From contig JAJLTO010000002.1 of NCBI GenBank assembly GCA_030568195.1, positions 186,001-250,000 of the forward strand: 64,000 nt of DNA. Reading direction: 5' to 3'. Origin of the DNA: Dipodascopsis uninucleata var. uninucleata. Lineage: Eukaryota > Ascomycota > Lipomycetes > Lipomycetales > Lipomycetaceae. Shown here piece by piece: positions 35,477-47,591 of the stretch (positions are counted from its first letter, which is position 1; the number at the start of each line of letters is the position of its first letter). The notes beneath the pieces were generated by a model that worked only from the letters and a program-made list of their open reading frames with translations, was not told where the DNA came from and made no database searches. A program made the position numbers and the translations under genes.

Positions 35477-36937
35477 ATGCCAACATACGAGGCTTCGTAT
35501 CCACCTAGCGTTTATAGGGCATCGAGATCTCGCCATCCAACGCGAGTATTCAGCAATATAAGCGGTCGAAAACTACTAAAATTTGTCACAGGACTGTTTA
35601 CTGTGCTTAACTTATTTCGTTTTTTATGGATTTATACCCTGTTATGGGGAGAACGATGGATATTTGCAGATTATATCAAGCGCTGCGACTGGTCTAAATG
35701 GGAAAATTGGCCTGCAGGTGCGAGTCCAGAGCGAGTTATTCTCGTGGCCGACCCACAACTAGTCGATGATAACACATATCCGGGCCGCAATAGTCTGTTG
35801 TTGTCACTCACAGAAGCTTACGTGGACAACTATATGCATCGAGCATGGTACTATCTTGAGACAGAGCTGAAATCTGACGCAACTATCTTCCTTGGAGATC
35901 TATTTGACGGTGGTCGTGAATGGGAACATAATCAATGGCTCGATGAATATAGAAGATTTTATCGAGTCTTTCCGTCATTTCAAGGAAAGCTCACTTTGCA
36001 TAATGTGGCTGGAAACCATGACATCGGTCTAGGAGATACAATTATCAAGCCAGCTTTAAATCGGTTCCAAGCTTATTTTGGTGAATCGTCTATTCGAATG
36101 ACAATTGGAAATCATTCTTTTATTATCTTGGATACTGACTCTATGATGAATCAGATTGATGAGGAAATTTATGGACCTCCAAGAGCGCTTTTCAATTCTA
36201 TCGCTCAAGAGCCACCGCATACGTCGCTTCCGAGAATTTTATTAACGCATATTCCACTCTTCAGACCCGCAGAGACGCCATGTGGACCCAAGCGAGAAAA
36301 AGGCGGTTCGATCTCTATAAGTCGAGGATACCAGCATCAAAATGTTCTTTACCCTGATTTGTCTACTGAAATTCTTGATAAAATTGCTCCTCTTGCAATT
36401 TTTTCCGGAGATGATCATGACGCATGTAAGGTGGAGCATCGTGCTGGCGTATTTGAATATACAGTAAAATCAATCTCGATTGCTATGGGAGTGAGCTATC
36501 CAGCGTTTGAGATGATATCTCTATGGAACCCTCACGGTCCTGCATCCTCTATTCATTCTATCCGAACATATCAAACACATCTCTGCGTTTTACACTCACA
36601 GTTCGATGTATTTAGATCATATGCCAGATTGTTTGCTCTTACGCTTGTTGTTGTTTTCTATATCTCATACAAAGGCTACCAAAAGAAGCATAAGGCATTT
36701 GTTGGTATGTTTACAGGTGAGAAATCGAAGGATTTTAAGTCATCTCGTTCATATTATGAGCCAATAAGGAGTTTTATTACTTTCACAGAGTTAGTCAGTG
36801 AGTCAAAATGGTTTCTAATATTGTTTGGAAGACCTGGCACGATGCGTTGGGAATTTTTTTCAAATATCGGGCGCATTGCTATGATAGTATTGCCATATTA
36901 CATGTGGCTACAAAGAGGATTTAGCATTCCTCAGTAG
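35477..36937 (+). CDS. Cdc1/Ted1 (PGAP5-like) metallophosphoesterase of the ER
   Basis: A single exon of 486 residues from the first ATG in frame (MPTYEASYPPS). Metal-binding motifs run in order: LVADPQL, FLGDLFDGGREW, VAGNHDIG, LTHIPLFRP and SGDDHDACKVEH, all with the expected Asp, Asn and His. A membrane segment at about residues 33-55 and others near the C-terminus place it in the ER with a lumenal catalytic domain. Yeast Cdc1 and Ted1 and human PGAP5 remove ethanolamine phosphate from GPI-anchor mannoses, which is needed for export of GPI proteins. Which of the two yeast paralogues it matches cannot be decided by eye. The frame is open upstream of the ATG, so a spliced upstream start is possible. 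Confidence 0.88.
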   Translation: MPTYEASYPPSVYRASRSRHPTRVFSNISGRKLLKFVTGLFTVLNLFRFLWIYTLLWGERWIFADYIKRCDWSKWENWPAGASPERVILVADPQLVDDNTYPGRNSLLLSLTEAYVDNYMHRAWYYLETELKSDATIFLGDLFDGGREWEHNQWLDEYRRFYRVFPSFQGKLTLHNVAGNHDIGLGDTIIKPALNRFQAYFGESSIRMTIGNHSFIILDTDSMMNQIDEEIYGPPRALFNSIAQEPPHTSLPRILLTHIPLFRPAETPCGPKREKGGSISISRGYQHQNVLYPDLSTEILDKIAPLAIFSGDDHDACKVEHRAGVFEYTVKSISIAMGVSYPAFEMISLWNPHGPASSIHSIRTYQTHLCVLHSQFDVFRSYARLFALTLVVVFYISYKGYQKKHKAFVGMFTGEKSKDFKSSRSYYEPIRSFITFTELVSESKWFLILFGRPGTMRWEFFSNIGRIAMIVLPYYMWLQRGFSIPQ

Positions 36938-37724
36938 AGTTAGAAATGAAACTGATTTTGCTATAAGCATAGTCGATTTTATATTCTTATGTCTGTGCGA
37001 GAAACATAGACAGAGAAACGTTTGTATTCATAATATTTTTATCCTATTTACAATTTGAACGCAGCTATCGCTCGAACTATTTATTTGTATAATATCATAT
37101 TTCATCGTTGTGTATTGTTGTTACCGTGTTTTCGGTGTATTTAAGTTATGCATAATTTGCTCTTAAATGAATATTATTTTACAATATAACAAAATAGCAG
37201 GAGTAAAGCTTACATTTAAGACAACTGAAATGTTAATTAGATTAGACAATAAAAATTTAGTATCATAAAGAGAAAAGTGTATGATTTCATAGTAATGACG
37301 CACTGCTTTGTTTGACTTCGCCGACGCTGCTGGTTAATTATTCCAATAATAATATATCCAGTAACAATAGTTATCAAGATAAGACCTAAATAATACATTT
37401 CAATAGATGACAATAATACCATAAATTGTCAACATAACCCTATGATGTACATTTATTATTACAAGAGCAAGTTGTACATAGTTAAAGATGAGGAAGATGA
37501 GAGAGAAGCCGTAGAAAAGAAAAATACAACTCAAACAGCAACACACAAAGCATAGAAAAGAAAGCTGCGGTTCCAAAAACTGTTCAATTTTAATATGAAG
37601 CACAAGCCAAAATAAATTGAAGATAGTACCCTAATATGTCAGAAATTAAAGTGAATTAAATGCCTATCAAGTCTTTGCTTTATATGTTACTTGGGATCGC
37701 AAATGCTCTTACATATGTTCAGTC
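36938..37724. other. Convergent intergenic
   Basis: 787 bp between two converging genes, AT-rich. Leftward open frames at 37237-37603 are hydrophobic but composition-driven. No gene is called. Confidence 0.4.
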
Positions 37725-38336
37725 TTAGATTGCTGATGTAACCGAAGGCGCGGGAACAGCATCTGAAATAATCTCAATTCCAGTTGTCGGTAGAGGCGAT
37801 GGAATGATAATCACAGTTGAGAATGGTGCAACAACATTCTGAGTAGCACTCACAGTCGTAGTATAAGAGTTGCCAAAGGTATATGTACCAGGTGTGCAAT
37901 ATTTTGTTGTGTATAAAGTAGAAGTAATTGGATCAACTGTGATTCTAACATAAATTGTAGAGATCTCAGTGGTTGTTAGCGTGTCTGAAGTCGTAGGTAC
38001 ATCAGTAGTTGCCGGTACGTCAATAGCTGTTGATATATCACTTGTCGTTAGTGTATCACTAGTTATCGGTCCACCACTTCTCGTTGGTGTATCAGTTACT
38101 AGTGTAGAATTGGTCGCTGGAGTATAAGCAGACGCTGTAATGGTAGTCGTGAAGTTGAAATTGCCGGTTGTAATTATTGAACTACTTTCGCTACTTGCAG
38201 GAGGATCTACTGTGACGTAAACCCAGATAGTCTCAGTTGAGCTATAGCTTACTGACTCCGCTAGAGCTGCGTTTGAGGTTACACTGCAATAGAAGAACAA
38301 AGCCAGACACAAAATAGTTGGGGTAGTCCAAATCAT
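37725..38336 (-). CDS. Secreted Ser/Thr-rich protein (cell-wall-like)
   Basis: A 203-residue open frame. Residues 1-24 form a good signal peptide (MIWTTPTILCLALFFYCSVTSNA). The rest is dominated by Thr, Ser, Val, Pro and Ala, with an imperfect repeated unit of about ten residues around 85-130 (TSDTLTTSDIST, TTDVPTTSDTLTTTEIST). A single Cys (CTPGTYTF) is in the mature part. Such proteins are usually heavily O-mannosylated and wall-bound. There is no hydrophobic C-terminal tail for a GPI anchor before the stop, although a missed 3' exon could supply one. No recognised domain; not an identified family. Confidence 0.65.
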   Translation of the reverse strand: MIWTTPTILCLALFFYCSVTSNAALAESVSYSSTETIWVYVTVDPPASSESSSIITTGNFNFTTTITASAYTPATNSTLVTDTPTRSGGPITSDTLTTSDISTAIDVPATTDVPTTSDTLTTTEISTIYVRITVDPITSTLYTTKYCTPGTYTFGNSYTTTVSATQNVVAPFSTVIIIPSPLPTTGIEIISDAVPAPSVTSAI

Positions 38337-39627
38337 TGAGTATTGCTATTTTCTTATTAATAAGTGAAAAATGTTCCAGAAGTCTTTTATTCCTCTTAGC
38401 CTTTTCTTCTCTGATTTTCAGCGAATGATTCAATAACGTAGTTTCAATTATAAAGATATAAGCATAAATCTGATTGCTTTTAACAAACTTGCAGAATGAC
38501 GAACAACGATAGGTAGAAATCAACAGAAAGAGCTCTTAAACGTATCTCTATAGCAACAAGAAATTATCTATGAGTAACAGCATGTGCTGATATTTCTTAT
38601 GACCTCCTGAATTCAGTATTTTCGTATTGAATAGTTTTAAGTCACAGTAAAGAATAGTCAAAGAAGTTCAATCCTTAGGCAATATTCTCGTCGGAGAGTA
38701 AGATATATATGAACGAAGGGAGAGAAACAGGAGTACTAGAATACAGAAGAACAACAAGCCAGTGAAAATGACTTTCCTCCAATACGGTATTACAGAGTTG
38801 CGAGCTCTGCTTTTGAGTGCCCATGGCACAATACTTTAACTAGCCGAGAGTATGAAATTTGGCAAAGTTCGAGGATGCTATAAAATCTCTACGCGAGTAC
38901 GCGTTTGTAAATATGACCACCATGTTTTGATATTAGCCTGTCTAGATGAAAGAGGACCCTGCATTCTATGTGTAAAAATAAGGTTAGCTATATTGAGCTT
39001 GGTGTATATATAGCATTTTGAAACATCCCAGTTCACATTCCAAATGTTCATTCTCGCTAATCAATTAGGTCGTATTTTAGGGTGAGGAAATATACACTAG
39101 CGGGTTCGATTCAGGAAGTCCTACACTGAGAGTGGAGTATTCTAAAACTCCTTTTGGAGGCTAGCTCTACGAATTCGAATAGTAGAGCCAAGGACGGAAC
39201 GTTTGCCTTACTATTTCTAGACTTGTCTTCGATGTGGATGGACCGTAGAGCTACTTAGATCCATTCCTTTTACAAGTTTACAACAAAAATATGATTGTCT
39301 GGTTCAGTTGTTAATGATCTTATTATATCTTCCAAACTACCAAAAATAGAATTCCAAAATTCACAGGTATAGCGATTAAAGCTAGTATTTTCCAACAGAA
39401 ATACCTAGAGCGTCTTCACAATGATATCGTGTGATAACATGCTTAAAACTTTTTTTAAAACATTCAACTATGTCATAACCATTAGCAAATAACTTCAGAA
39501 AAGAAGGTGATCAGTCATCGAACGCGCAAAATCTCTACTTGTGAGTTCGGTGGTGCTCCGAGGCCTACTATATCAGTCGCTAGTGTGGATTTCAGGCCAC
39601 AGTAGTATCTAGAAGAACTTGGTCCTC
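38337..39627. other. Intergenic upstream of the Ser/Thr-rich gene
   Basis: 1.29 kb with no gene recognised. Two adjacent short hairpins lie at 39146-39188. A tRNA-like T-arm sequence near 39100 is not supported by the rest of a cloverleaf. Confidence 0.4.
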
Positions 39628-41530
39628 TCAGATATACTTGTATGGATTCATAATTCCGTCCTAATTCGAATAATAGTCAGAAAACAGAGTGTTTAATTTA
39701 CCGGCTAAAATAATGTAATACTTCACCCAATTCATATCTACATGGTAAAGATGAATTCAATAATAGTGGCACAACGCGCAATTAACTTACAGGATCATAA
39801 ACTTGCTTTACGGTCTTCATCAATTTGATCATACTCTGGTCCTTACTGTATTTGAGATATTTACGCTTAGCAAATCCAAGACCGTGCTCAGCAGAAATCG
39901 ATCCATGACGTTTTTCTAGTGCAAAATTAGAATACAATGCTGTATAACAGACGAAATTAAGGTAGCATACCAATCCATTCATATACCCATGGCTCAAGAA
40001 TCTTCTCAACGCTCTTGTCGTAGTGGGTAACAGCAACATTTAGGTGAAGATTTCCTAATAAACATGTGAATTATTGATTAGAGTTCATTAATGTATATGT
40101 ATAATTCTTAGTATATACTTACCGTCTCCTAGATGACCATAACCGACAACATTAACAATGAGAGAATTCTCTGTACCAATCTCGAAACCAGCTTCCTGAA
40201 GTCTAACACGGGTATCCTCGACGAGTTTGTAGAGCTCATCAAGAGGAATCGAAACATCGTATTTATAAACACCGCCAGTCTTCCCAAGAGATTCTGGGAT
40301 ACCTTCTCTCCAGGTCCACAGGTTCTTAAGTTGCGTCTCATCCTGGGCAAGGACACCATCGTCAATAATTTCAGATTCCATCAAATCTTCGAGATAACTC
40401 TGGAGCTTCTCTTCATCATGTGCTCTGTTTGAGCCGCTGGTCTCAACTAAGCAGTAAAATTCATGCTGGTCGTCTAGTGGTCGTCGAAGCTCACTGAAAC
40501 GTGCAACTTGGTTAATCGAAGCATTATCCATGAATTCGAAGGCAGATAAAATTTCTTGAAGCTCGCCTTTAGCCTTGACAAATGCTTCTTGGACTTTTTC
40601 ATAAGATTTGAGACCGAAAAAAGCGACATTTACGACATTTGACCGTCTTGGACAGAGAATCGAAACACCGGTAATAATACCTAGAGTTCCTTCAGAGCCG
40701 ATGAAGAGCTGTTTAATATCGTATCCTGTATTGTCCTTTCGTAGCTTTCCAAGTCCATGCACAATCGAACCATCAGGCATCACCACTTCCAAGCCCAGAA
40801 CAGAGCCATGAAGAGATCCATAACGCAAGAGACGAAGGCCACCGGCGTTCGTAGCAACGTTACCTCCAATATGGCAAGAGCCTTTGGCACCAAGGTCAAG
40901 CGGGAAAATATATCCTCTATCAGCAAGATACTGATCAGTGGTCTCCAAAATGCACCCAGAATCACAGACAAGGATTCCAGAGACTTCGTCAAATGATCTA
41001 ATCTTATTCATTAAACCCAATGAGATGACAATTTCATCGAATACAGGAACGGAGCCTCCAACAAGGCCAGTGTTTCCACCTTGAGGCACAACAGCCAGCT
41101 TTCTTTCACCACAATACTTCATGATCTTTCCAACCTCTTCTGTGTCTCTGGGCTTAAGAACAACTCTAGATTGACCTTTGTACTTTCTCATAGAGTCAAT
41201 ATTGAAGCCCTCAACGTCTTGTTCATCCGTCAAAATACTAGAGGGTGACAAAATAGACTTAAAGTACTCAATGTCGGTCTCTGTTATTTGTCCGAACCTA
41301 GGATCCCTCTGGATTTCGGGATACATTTCTGCAGTTAAACGTACGATCTTCGTTCCGCTGGCTGAGTATGCTCGGGTCGTGGCTACATTGGTAGTTCTTA
41401 ATTCATTAGAGCATTTTGTCAGGGCCATCCAAGTAGCAGCCCGAGAGCCTGTCAGTCCACGGAGAAGGCAGCTCTGGCTGCATAGTTTATTCGCAGAAGT
41501 TAAGACGTTTAGTCCACGCATATTATACAT
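39628..41530 (-). CDS. D2HGDH: D-2-hydroxyglutarate / D-lactate dehydrogenase (FAD-linked, mitochondrial)
   Basis: Four exons, 41530-40123, 40054-39971, 39915-39791 and 39660-39628, sum to 550 codons (549 residues). An N-terminal mitochondrial presequence (Arg, Ser, Ala; about 60 residues) leads into [18 protein letters not shown]. The FAD-binding region has [20 protein letters not shown] and [19 protein letters not shown]. The substrate and metal-binding part has YGHLGDGNLHLNV and [13 protein letters not shown]. The last 11-residue exon supplies [10 protein letters not shown], the normal family ending. The wording of the FAD block fits the Dld2/Dld3-D2HGDH branch better than Dld1. It oxidises D-2-hydroxyglutarate to 2-oxoglutarate. 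Divergent from the proteasome gene. Confidence 0.92.
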
Positions 41531-41847
41531 CGTAGCCGAAAAATAATTTACTCTAATGCTAATCTATATTCACACCCAGGTCTAAATGGCGGCTCTACTT
41601 GAAAATCTATATTTTTTTGTTCGTAACTATGCGTGCTTAGCAAGACTTGCATCAACGAACTTAGTAATATGGCATAAGTGCGTGTACGCTTTGACCATTT
41701 TTGATGAACTAGTTTATAGTGATCTCTCAATACGGCTATAGAGACTACTTTCGTAGTCTTGCTCCAATTTACAGACTTATCATCGATTTACTTAGTTAAT
41801 CGTGAATAGACATCTAAGCACGGATATAAAGTACAGAGCCTTTAGAG
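41531..41847. promoter_or_regulatory. Shared divergent region D2HGDH / proteasome alpha-4
   Basis: 317 bp between opposed start codons. I see no proteasome-associated control element (PACE) core GGTGGCAAA here, so Rpn4-type control is not indicated. Confidence 0.35.
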
Positions 41848-42864
41848 ATGAGTGGATACGATCGTGCACTGTCAATTTTCAGGTAAGATTGCTTGTGGAA
41901 GATGATACTGAGATTGTTGATGTATGGAGTTGCAGAGACTAACGAAATCAATATTACTAGTCCTGATGGACATGTGTTCCGTAAGTTGATAACATAGATT
42001 AGAATGGCTGATGATCTACTTATATTATTAGAATACTAATGCTCTTATAGAGGTGGAGTATGCATTGGAAGCAGTGAAGCGTGGAACCTGCGCAGTTGGC
42101 GTGAAGGGTAGAGACATTGTTGTATTGGGCTGCGAAAAGCGTACGGCTATGAAGTTGCAGGACACCAGAATTACTCCATCAAAAATTGCTCTGATCGACC
42201 ACCATATCTGCTTAGCATTTGCTGGATTGAATGCAGATGCGCGTGTCCTTGTAGACAAAGCTAGAGTTGAGGCACAATCACATCGACTCACAGTAGAAGA
42301 TCCAGCGACTATCGAATATCTTACGAAATATATTGCAGGTGTCCAGCAAAAATACACTCAGAGTGGTGGTGTCAGACCGTTCGGAATCTCGACATTGGTC
42401 ATTGGGTTTGATCCAAATGATGATACGCCACGACTGTATCAGACAGAGCCTTCTGGAATTTATTCGGCCTGGAAGGCAAATGCCATTGGCCGAAGCAGTA
42501 AGACTGTAAGAGAATTTCTGGAGCGCAATTACAAGGAAGACATGGATCGGGAGGAGACTATCCAGCTTGCTACAAAAAGTCTGTTAGAAGTAGTTCAGAC
42601 TGGTGCTAGCAACATTGAAATTGCTATTATGGCACCTGGAAAGCCAATGGAGGTGTGTATTTTTGTTTAGGTTTTGTATAGTTGTGTGTTTGTTGCAAAG
42701 ATGTGGAAGGCAAGCTCTTAAAACAATAACTTCTAACACTTTCAATTATATAGATGCTTGATCAAACCAGCATTGAGAAATACGTTAAGGATATCGAAGC
42801 TGAGAAGGAGGCTGAGGCTGCCAAAAAAAAACCAAGAGCAGGCCAATCAAGTAGCATTGCGTAA
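41848..42864 (+). CDS. PRE6: 20S proteasome subunit alpha-4
   Basis: Four exons, 41848-41882, 41961-41980 (a 20-nt microexon), 42051-42652 and 42754-42864, give 255 residues. The product begins [27 protein letters not shown], the alpha-subunit N-terminal signature, here split over three exons. It continues with [54 protein letters not shown] and [13 protein letters not shown], and ends in a Lys/Glu-rich tail. These blocks match PSMA7/Pre6 (alpha-4) rather than other alpha subunits. It forms part of the outer ring of the 20S core and is not proteolytic. Confidence 0.94.
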
Positions 42865-43906
42865 TCAAGTAGTTTAGCAAGACAAGTCACTTATTCATGG
42901 AAATGACATGAGTTTTGTTACATTGATTGTCATAATATAATAAATCTATTGAGCTGCATATACTCAAATGACTAATTAATCATCTAGCTTCAATATATCT
43001 ATGTATCAAAAGCAGAATATTACTAAAGCTGTAAAATATTGATAAAGAGAGCTTTTTTTCTTGCACGACACAGAATTCCCACTGTCTAAACAGATTTTCC
43101 AGCTAATACATCCAATTTTAACTTTTCTTCTGCTATTTTCTCAACTTCTTATGTAAATTTACTCTTCTCACCTATTTCTTGCTTGTTAAATGCGAAATTT
43201 CCTTGTAGCTTTACTCGGTGCAGAAAACGGCTTTATATGTATGTTTACATCTGGATCAAGTCGAAATAAAAATTAGCAATTGCCGTTTCAGGCATCTAGT
43301 TAAATTTAGTAGCCCTAGATTGCATTGCTCTTGCTTTATTCTACTACTCGATTGCTCTATATTTTATTAGTATATTAATCAGAGATATCAATTGTCTGTA
43401 GGATAGCACCTCTGTCAATTTCATACGCATCGCACTTTTGTTATTATTCTCGTACTGTGCACTTTTTAGTGAATTTATGGTCGTTATTGAGGTTTTTTGG
43501 AGACAGTTTGATTCGAAAAGCCTCTTTTGAGCATTTGCTCTAATACACGGATCCATCTTTCTTATATAAGATTTTTTCTGACAGCTCGAGGAAGCAACTG
43601 TACTGGTGTATTCACTGATTGATGAGTTTGAAATTCAGTTCGTAAAAGGGTTGGTTTCGCACCGATTATCCCTATAGGTCGAGCTAGGAAACGATCCGGG
43701 GCGTACTCCTCAAGATATACAGCTGACAGATTGATCCAGGAGAAAGACCTGTCCGATTTATAAAAGATTTTTACACAAAAGCACTTGTCATAATATAGAA
43801 TTAAACAGGGATCCGGCATTTTGTATCTATGATATATTTGATCTCCAAGCGGTTGAAGTTGCAGTGGTCGCCTTAACGTCTGCTGCTCTTATTGATTGTG
43901 TTTGAG
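42865..43906. other. Intergenic upstream of the 5-phosphatase gene
   Basis: 1.04 kb holding the proteasome gene 3' end and the promoter of the next gene. T-rich and pyrimidine-rich around 43050-43160. No gene recognised. Confidence 0.4.
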
Positions 43907-46900
43907 ATGTCAAGTGAAGACGATACGACCGAATTCCCTTCGGTAAATAGTATACGGTCAAAATGGGAGCAGATGTCTTTGAATATTCCAGATATTGGCG
44001 ACCGTGAAACTAGAAGTGTTTCCCCCGGTCCTCCTCGGCAAAGTGACAAAAACTCTAGCATCCAGGCGTCGTTTACTCCATTTTCTGTATCAGTAGCTGA
44101 GCAACAGTCGTCGCTGACGGTTACACCGACCAAAGAGCAGTCTTTTTCAAATTACTCAGATCGTTCTTCAGATCTGGTAAGTAATCCAATAGACGGATCA
44201 CGCGTCTCAAACGCGTATAAATCGTATGGGTATCTAGGTGCTACTAAAGATGATGCAGGTAGTCTATCTAGAAAATCATCGGAAGATGAGCTTCGACCTA
44301 TACCTCATCCTTCAATACCGTTTCAGAATCGACATACACCTCTTTCCGGGTCCTCAACAAGGTCTTCTTCTATACCACCTGTTACTCTCCCAAAGCCTAT
44401 CAGATTGGTCTCTCAAACTTCGCAAATTTCGCATAATACACAATTAGCTAATGAACCGACACTGACACCGACACATGCTCCATCAGGGCCATTAACTATA
44501 TCGGATGAATTTCGAGGCACATCGCCAAGGCCAGTTCCTCTTCCACCAAAACCACGAATCGCATCTTCCAATATCTCCAATAATGATGTAAGTTTATTTT
44601 TTACTCTGTGTATAGATATGGTATAGCTGACATAATTATTTTTACAAGATTCTTTATGGTAGCGAGCTGTACCAGAGTGATATAAGCACCGCTGAGCAAG
44701 CTCCTAGTGTACCACCACGACCTCTCATGATGGCAAGGAAGCATGTAAGAGGGCAGTCTATGAGTATCACTTCAACTTCGCTACCTATGACCTCCGCTAC
44801 ATCGACAAGCGATAAACGATGGTCAAGCTATTTGCCACAAATTCCGTATAACGTTAATCAACTAGCTCCAGCACCTGTACAATACGTACCTCCTTCGCAA
44901 ATCTCTACTTCTATAACAAATTCGATAGAGCAAGTTCATTCGCCGATAACTAAAAGTTACGCTATGCCACAGCCAACGCCGGCCGCCATTACTATCTCTC
45001 AGGACGAGCCACGACCTCCACAATTACCTCCTCGACCTGCACCAGCAGCGGAGAGAAGATCTAGTGAATATTCTGGAGTAGCCAGTTCTCGAAGTAGATC
45101 ACCTGTTTCGCATATGACAACCTCTCACAGCCATCATGCGATCCACCACAATTACCATTCGCACCCTAATATTCAATCTCAACGACAGCAACAATCTCCG
45201 GTCACTCAATCTATGATGTCGGTTCCCCATGGAACACGTAAGCCTTCCGTTGAAGCTCTCTCAAACATAGCCTCTATTCCTTCACAAACGGTTTACAACT
45301 CTGATCATGGAGAATATTCACAAGAAGAAGATGTGTATCAATACGAGCCATATGGCACTCTAGAAGATGATTCAGAAGATAATGTTTTGCCTTCTGTTGA
45401 AGAAGCTGAACGCGTTAGTGAGTATCCGGATTCTTCTCGGGCCAATCGTCGACCGCCCATAATGCGATCTCTTCCTCACGAAATACCCTGCAAGTATGAC
45501 GTAAAGGTAATTAACGTTTCGGGAGACTACATCTGTACCTCATCGTCAGTTACGAAGATTTGGAGTATAACTTCAGGACAATGTATCGGTCATATCGGTC
45601 ATACTGACTTCAAGGTCACAGCGATGTGCTTCAAACCATCGCGAGATTTGGAGGAAGAAGGAAAGATACTATGGTTGGGCACCAAAGACGGATCTATTCT
45701 AGAAGCAGATCTGGATCGATTAGCAGTTGTTGATAAGAGGTTTGGTGCACATAATGCTCCTATAAAGGGAATATACCGATGTGGTTTTGAGATGTGGACT
45801 CTTGATGAAGTAGGAAAGCTACAAATTTGGGGACCTGACGAAAAATCAAATCTGCCACATCTAAATCAAAGGTCAAAATCACAGAGGATACCAATAATGC
45901 CCCAGCTTGGATTAGTCATTGATACTGAGCTATGGGTTGGTAGAAAGAATCAAATAATGGTGTACAATCCATCCTATAATTTGAATAAGCCATTTTCCAA
46001 CCTAATGAAGCCTATTCTAGCTTCGAAGCCAGTAGGTGAAATAACTTGTGGTGCTGCTATTGCTACCGAACCTGATACTGTTTACTTTGGACATGATGAT
46101 GGAAAAATATCTGTTTTTTCTCGTTCACGGAAACTCTGCATAGATGTTGTCACTATTTCGATATATAAAATAACAGGGATTGCGAGTGTTGGCAATTATC
46201 TTTGGGTGGCATTTCGAACCGGGATGATATATGTTTATGACACGCGTCAGAGACCATGGGTGGTTATGAAAGATTGGAAGGCTCACGAGGGTCCTATAAA
46301 CAATATTGTTGTCGATAGATCCTCTATTTTCAAGACAGGAATGCTTCCTGTCATATCACTGACGTCAGATAATATTCTTACAGTTTGGGATGGAATGCTA
46401 AAGCAAGACTGGCTTGAGTTAAATATGCAAGATCATGATGCTGAATACTGTACATTCAGAACAGTAAGGGCACTTATATGCACGTGGAATGTTGGTGCAG
46501 CAAAGCCATCTGAACTTAACCTCCGACCTGGCGAATCAACATTTTTTACAGATTTAGTCGATGCTGCAGATGATCCTGAATTTGTAATATTTACGTTCCA
46601 GGAGCTGGTAGAGCTAGACAACAAGGCTGTAACAGCAAAAAGCATGTTCAAGAAACGAAGTAAAGAAAAGAGCCAGCCACATGTCTCGCATCAATACCGC
46701 GCATGGCAAGATCACTTAACAGAAGCTTTGTCTTATTCTCGTACAAGATTTTCATTGCTACATACAGATAACTTAGTGGGACTATATACATGCATATTTA
46801 TCAAAGAGAGTGAAAAGCGTGATATCCGTAATTTGAGATCCGCAGTTGTTAAAACAGGACTCGGGGGTCTTCACGGCAACAAAGGTGCTCTGATCGCAAG

Positions 46901-47591
46901 GTTCACGATAGATGATTCGTCTTTATGTTTCGTAAACTGCCATTTAGCAGCTGGACAATCACATATTATACCAAGGAATAATGACATAGCCACTATCATG
47001 GAATCAAAAATAATCACATCGCGATCTGTTGGATCAACTGCTGTTGCATCCGATACTTTTGTCGGTGGTGGCGATGGATCGATGATTTTGGATCATGAAA
47101 GCTGTTTCGTGAGCGGAGACATGAATTACCGTATCAATCTGCATCGTACTCAAGTGTTGAAATTACTAGAGGCGAGAGATATGGAGCGGATTCTAGCATC
47201 GGATCAATTACTTTTACAACTCAAAAAGAATCCAAGATTTCGACTTCGCCCATTCAGTGAGATACCAATTACGTTCCCGCCTACTTATAAATATGATATT
47301 GGATCAGATACGTATGATACTAGTGAAAAGAAAAGAATACCCGCTTGGTGCGATCGAATATTTTACAGAGGTCCGGGAAAGATCTTTCCAGTTGAATATA
47401 AAGCTCATGATATGCGTATATCTGATCATCGTCCTGTTAGTGGAATTTTCGATATTAAGGTTAAAACTATTGATCCGGAGTTACGCAAAGACGCTCTGAA
47501 GCGAGCAAAAGTCAGATGGAAACAGTATGTACAAGATAGTATTGACCGAGCAAGATATCACTTCTTTGAGAACGAGCAAAAATCAAGGTAA
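43907..47591 (+). CDS. Inositol polyphosphate 5-phosphatase with Pro-rich and propeller-like N-terminus
   Basis: Two exons, 43907-44587 and 44649-47591, give 1,207 residues. Residues 1 to about 490 are disordered, Ser/Pro-rich, with several proline motifs (LPPKPR, VPPRPL, QLPPRPAP) that could bind SH3 domains. About 500-830 has WD/propeller-like repeats (YICTSSSVTKIWSI, ILWLGTKDGSILEADL, LWVAFRTGMIYVYD, VISLTSDNILTVWD). About 837-1190 is the catalytic 5-phosphatase domain: LICTWNVGAAKPSEL, FVNCHLAAG, VSGDMNYRI, FPPTYKYD, PAWCDRIFY and SDHRPV. It should dephosphorylate the 5-position of PI(4,5)P2 or related lipids. The propeller-plus-phosphatase layout is known in fungi and plants and differs from yeast synaptojanins (Inp51-54), as there is no Sac1 domain. 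Confidence 0.92.

Noticed and set aside
39095-39190. tRNA-like T-arm (GGGTTCGATTC) near hairpins
   Set aside because: The stem around the loop does not pair, and no acceptor or anticodon arm fits on either strand.
41883-41960. Possible box C/D snoRNA in the first proteasome intron
   Set aside because: No proper C box (RTGATGA) and D box spacing; the intron is only 78 bp.
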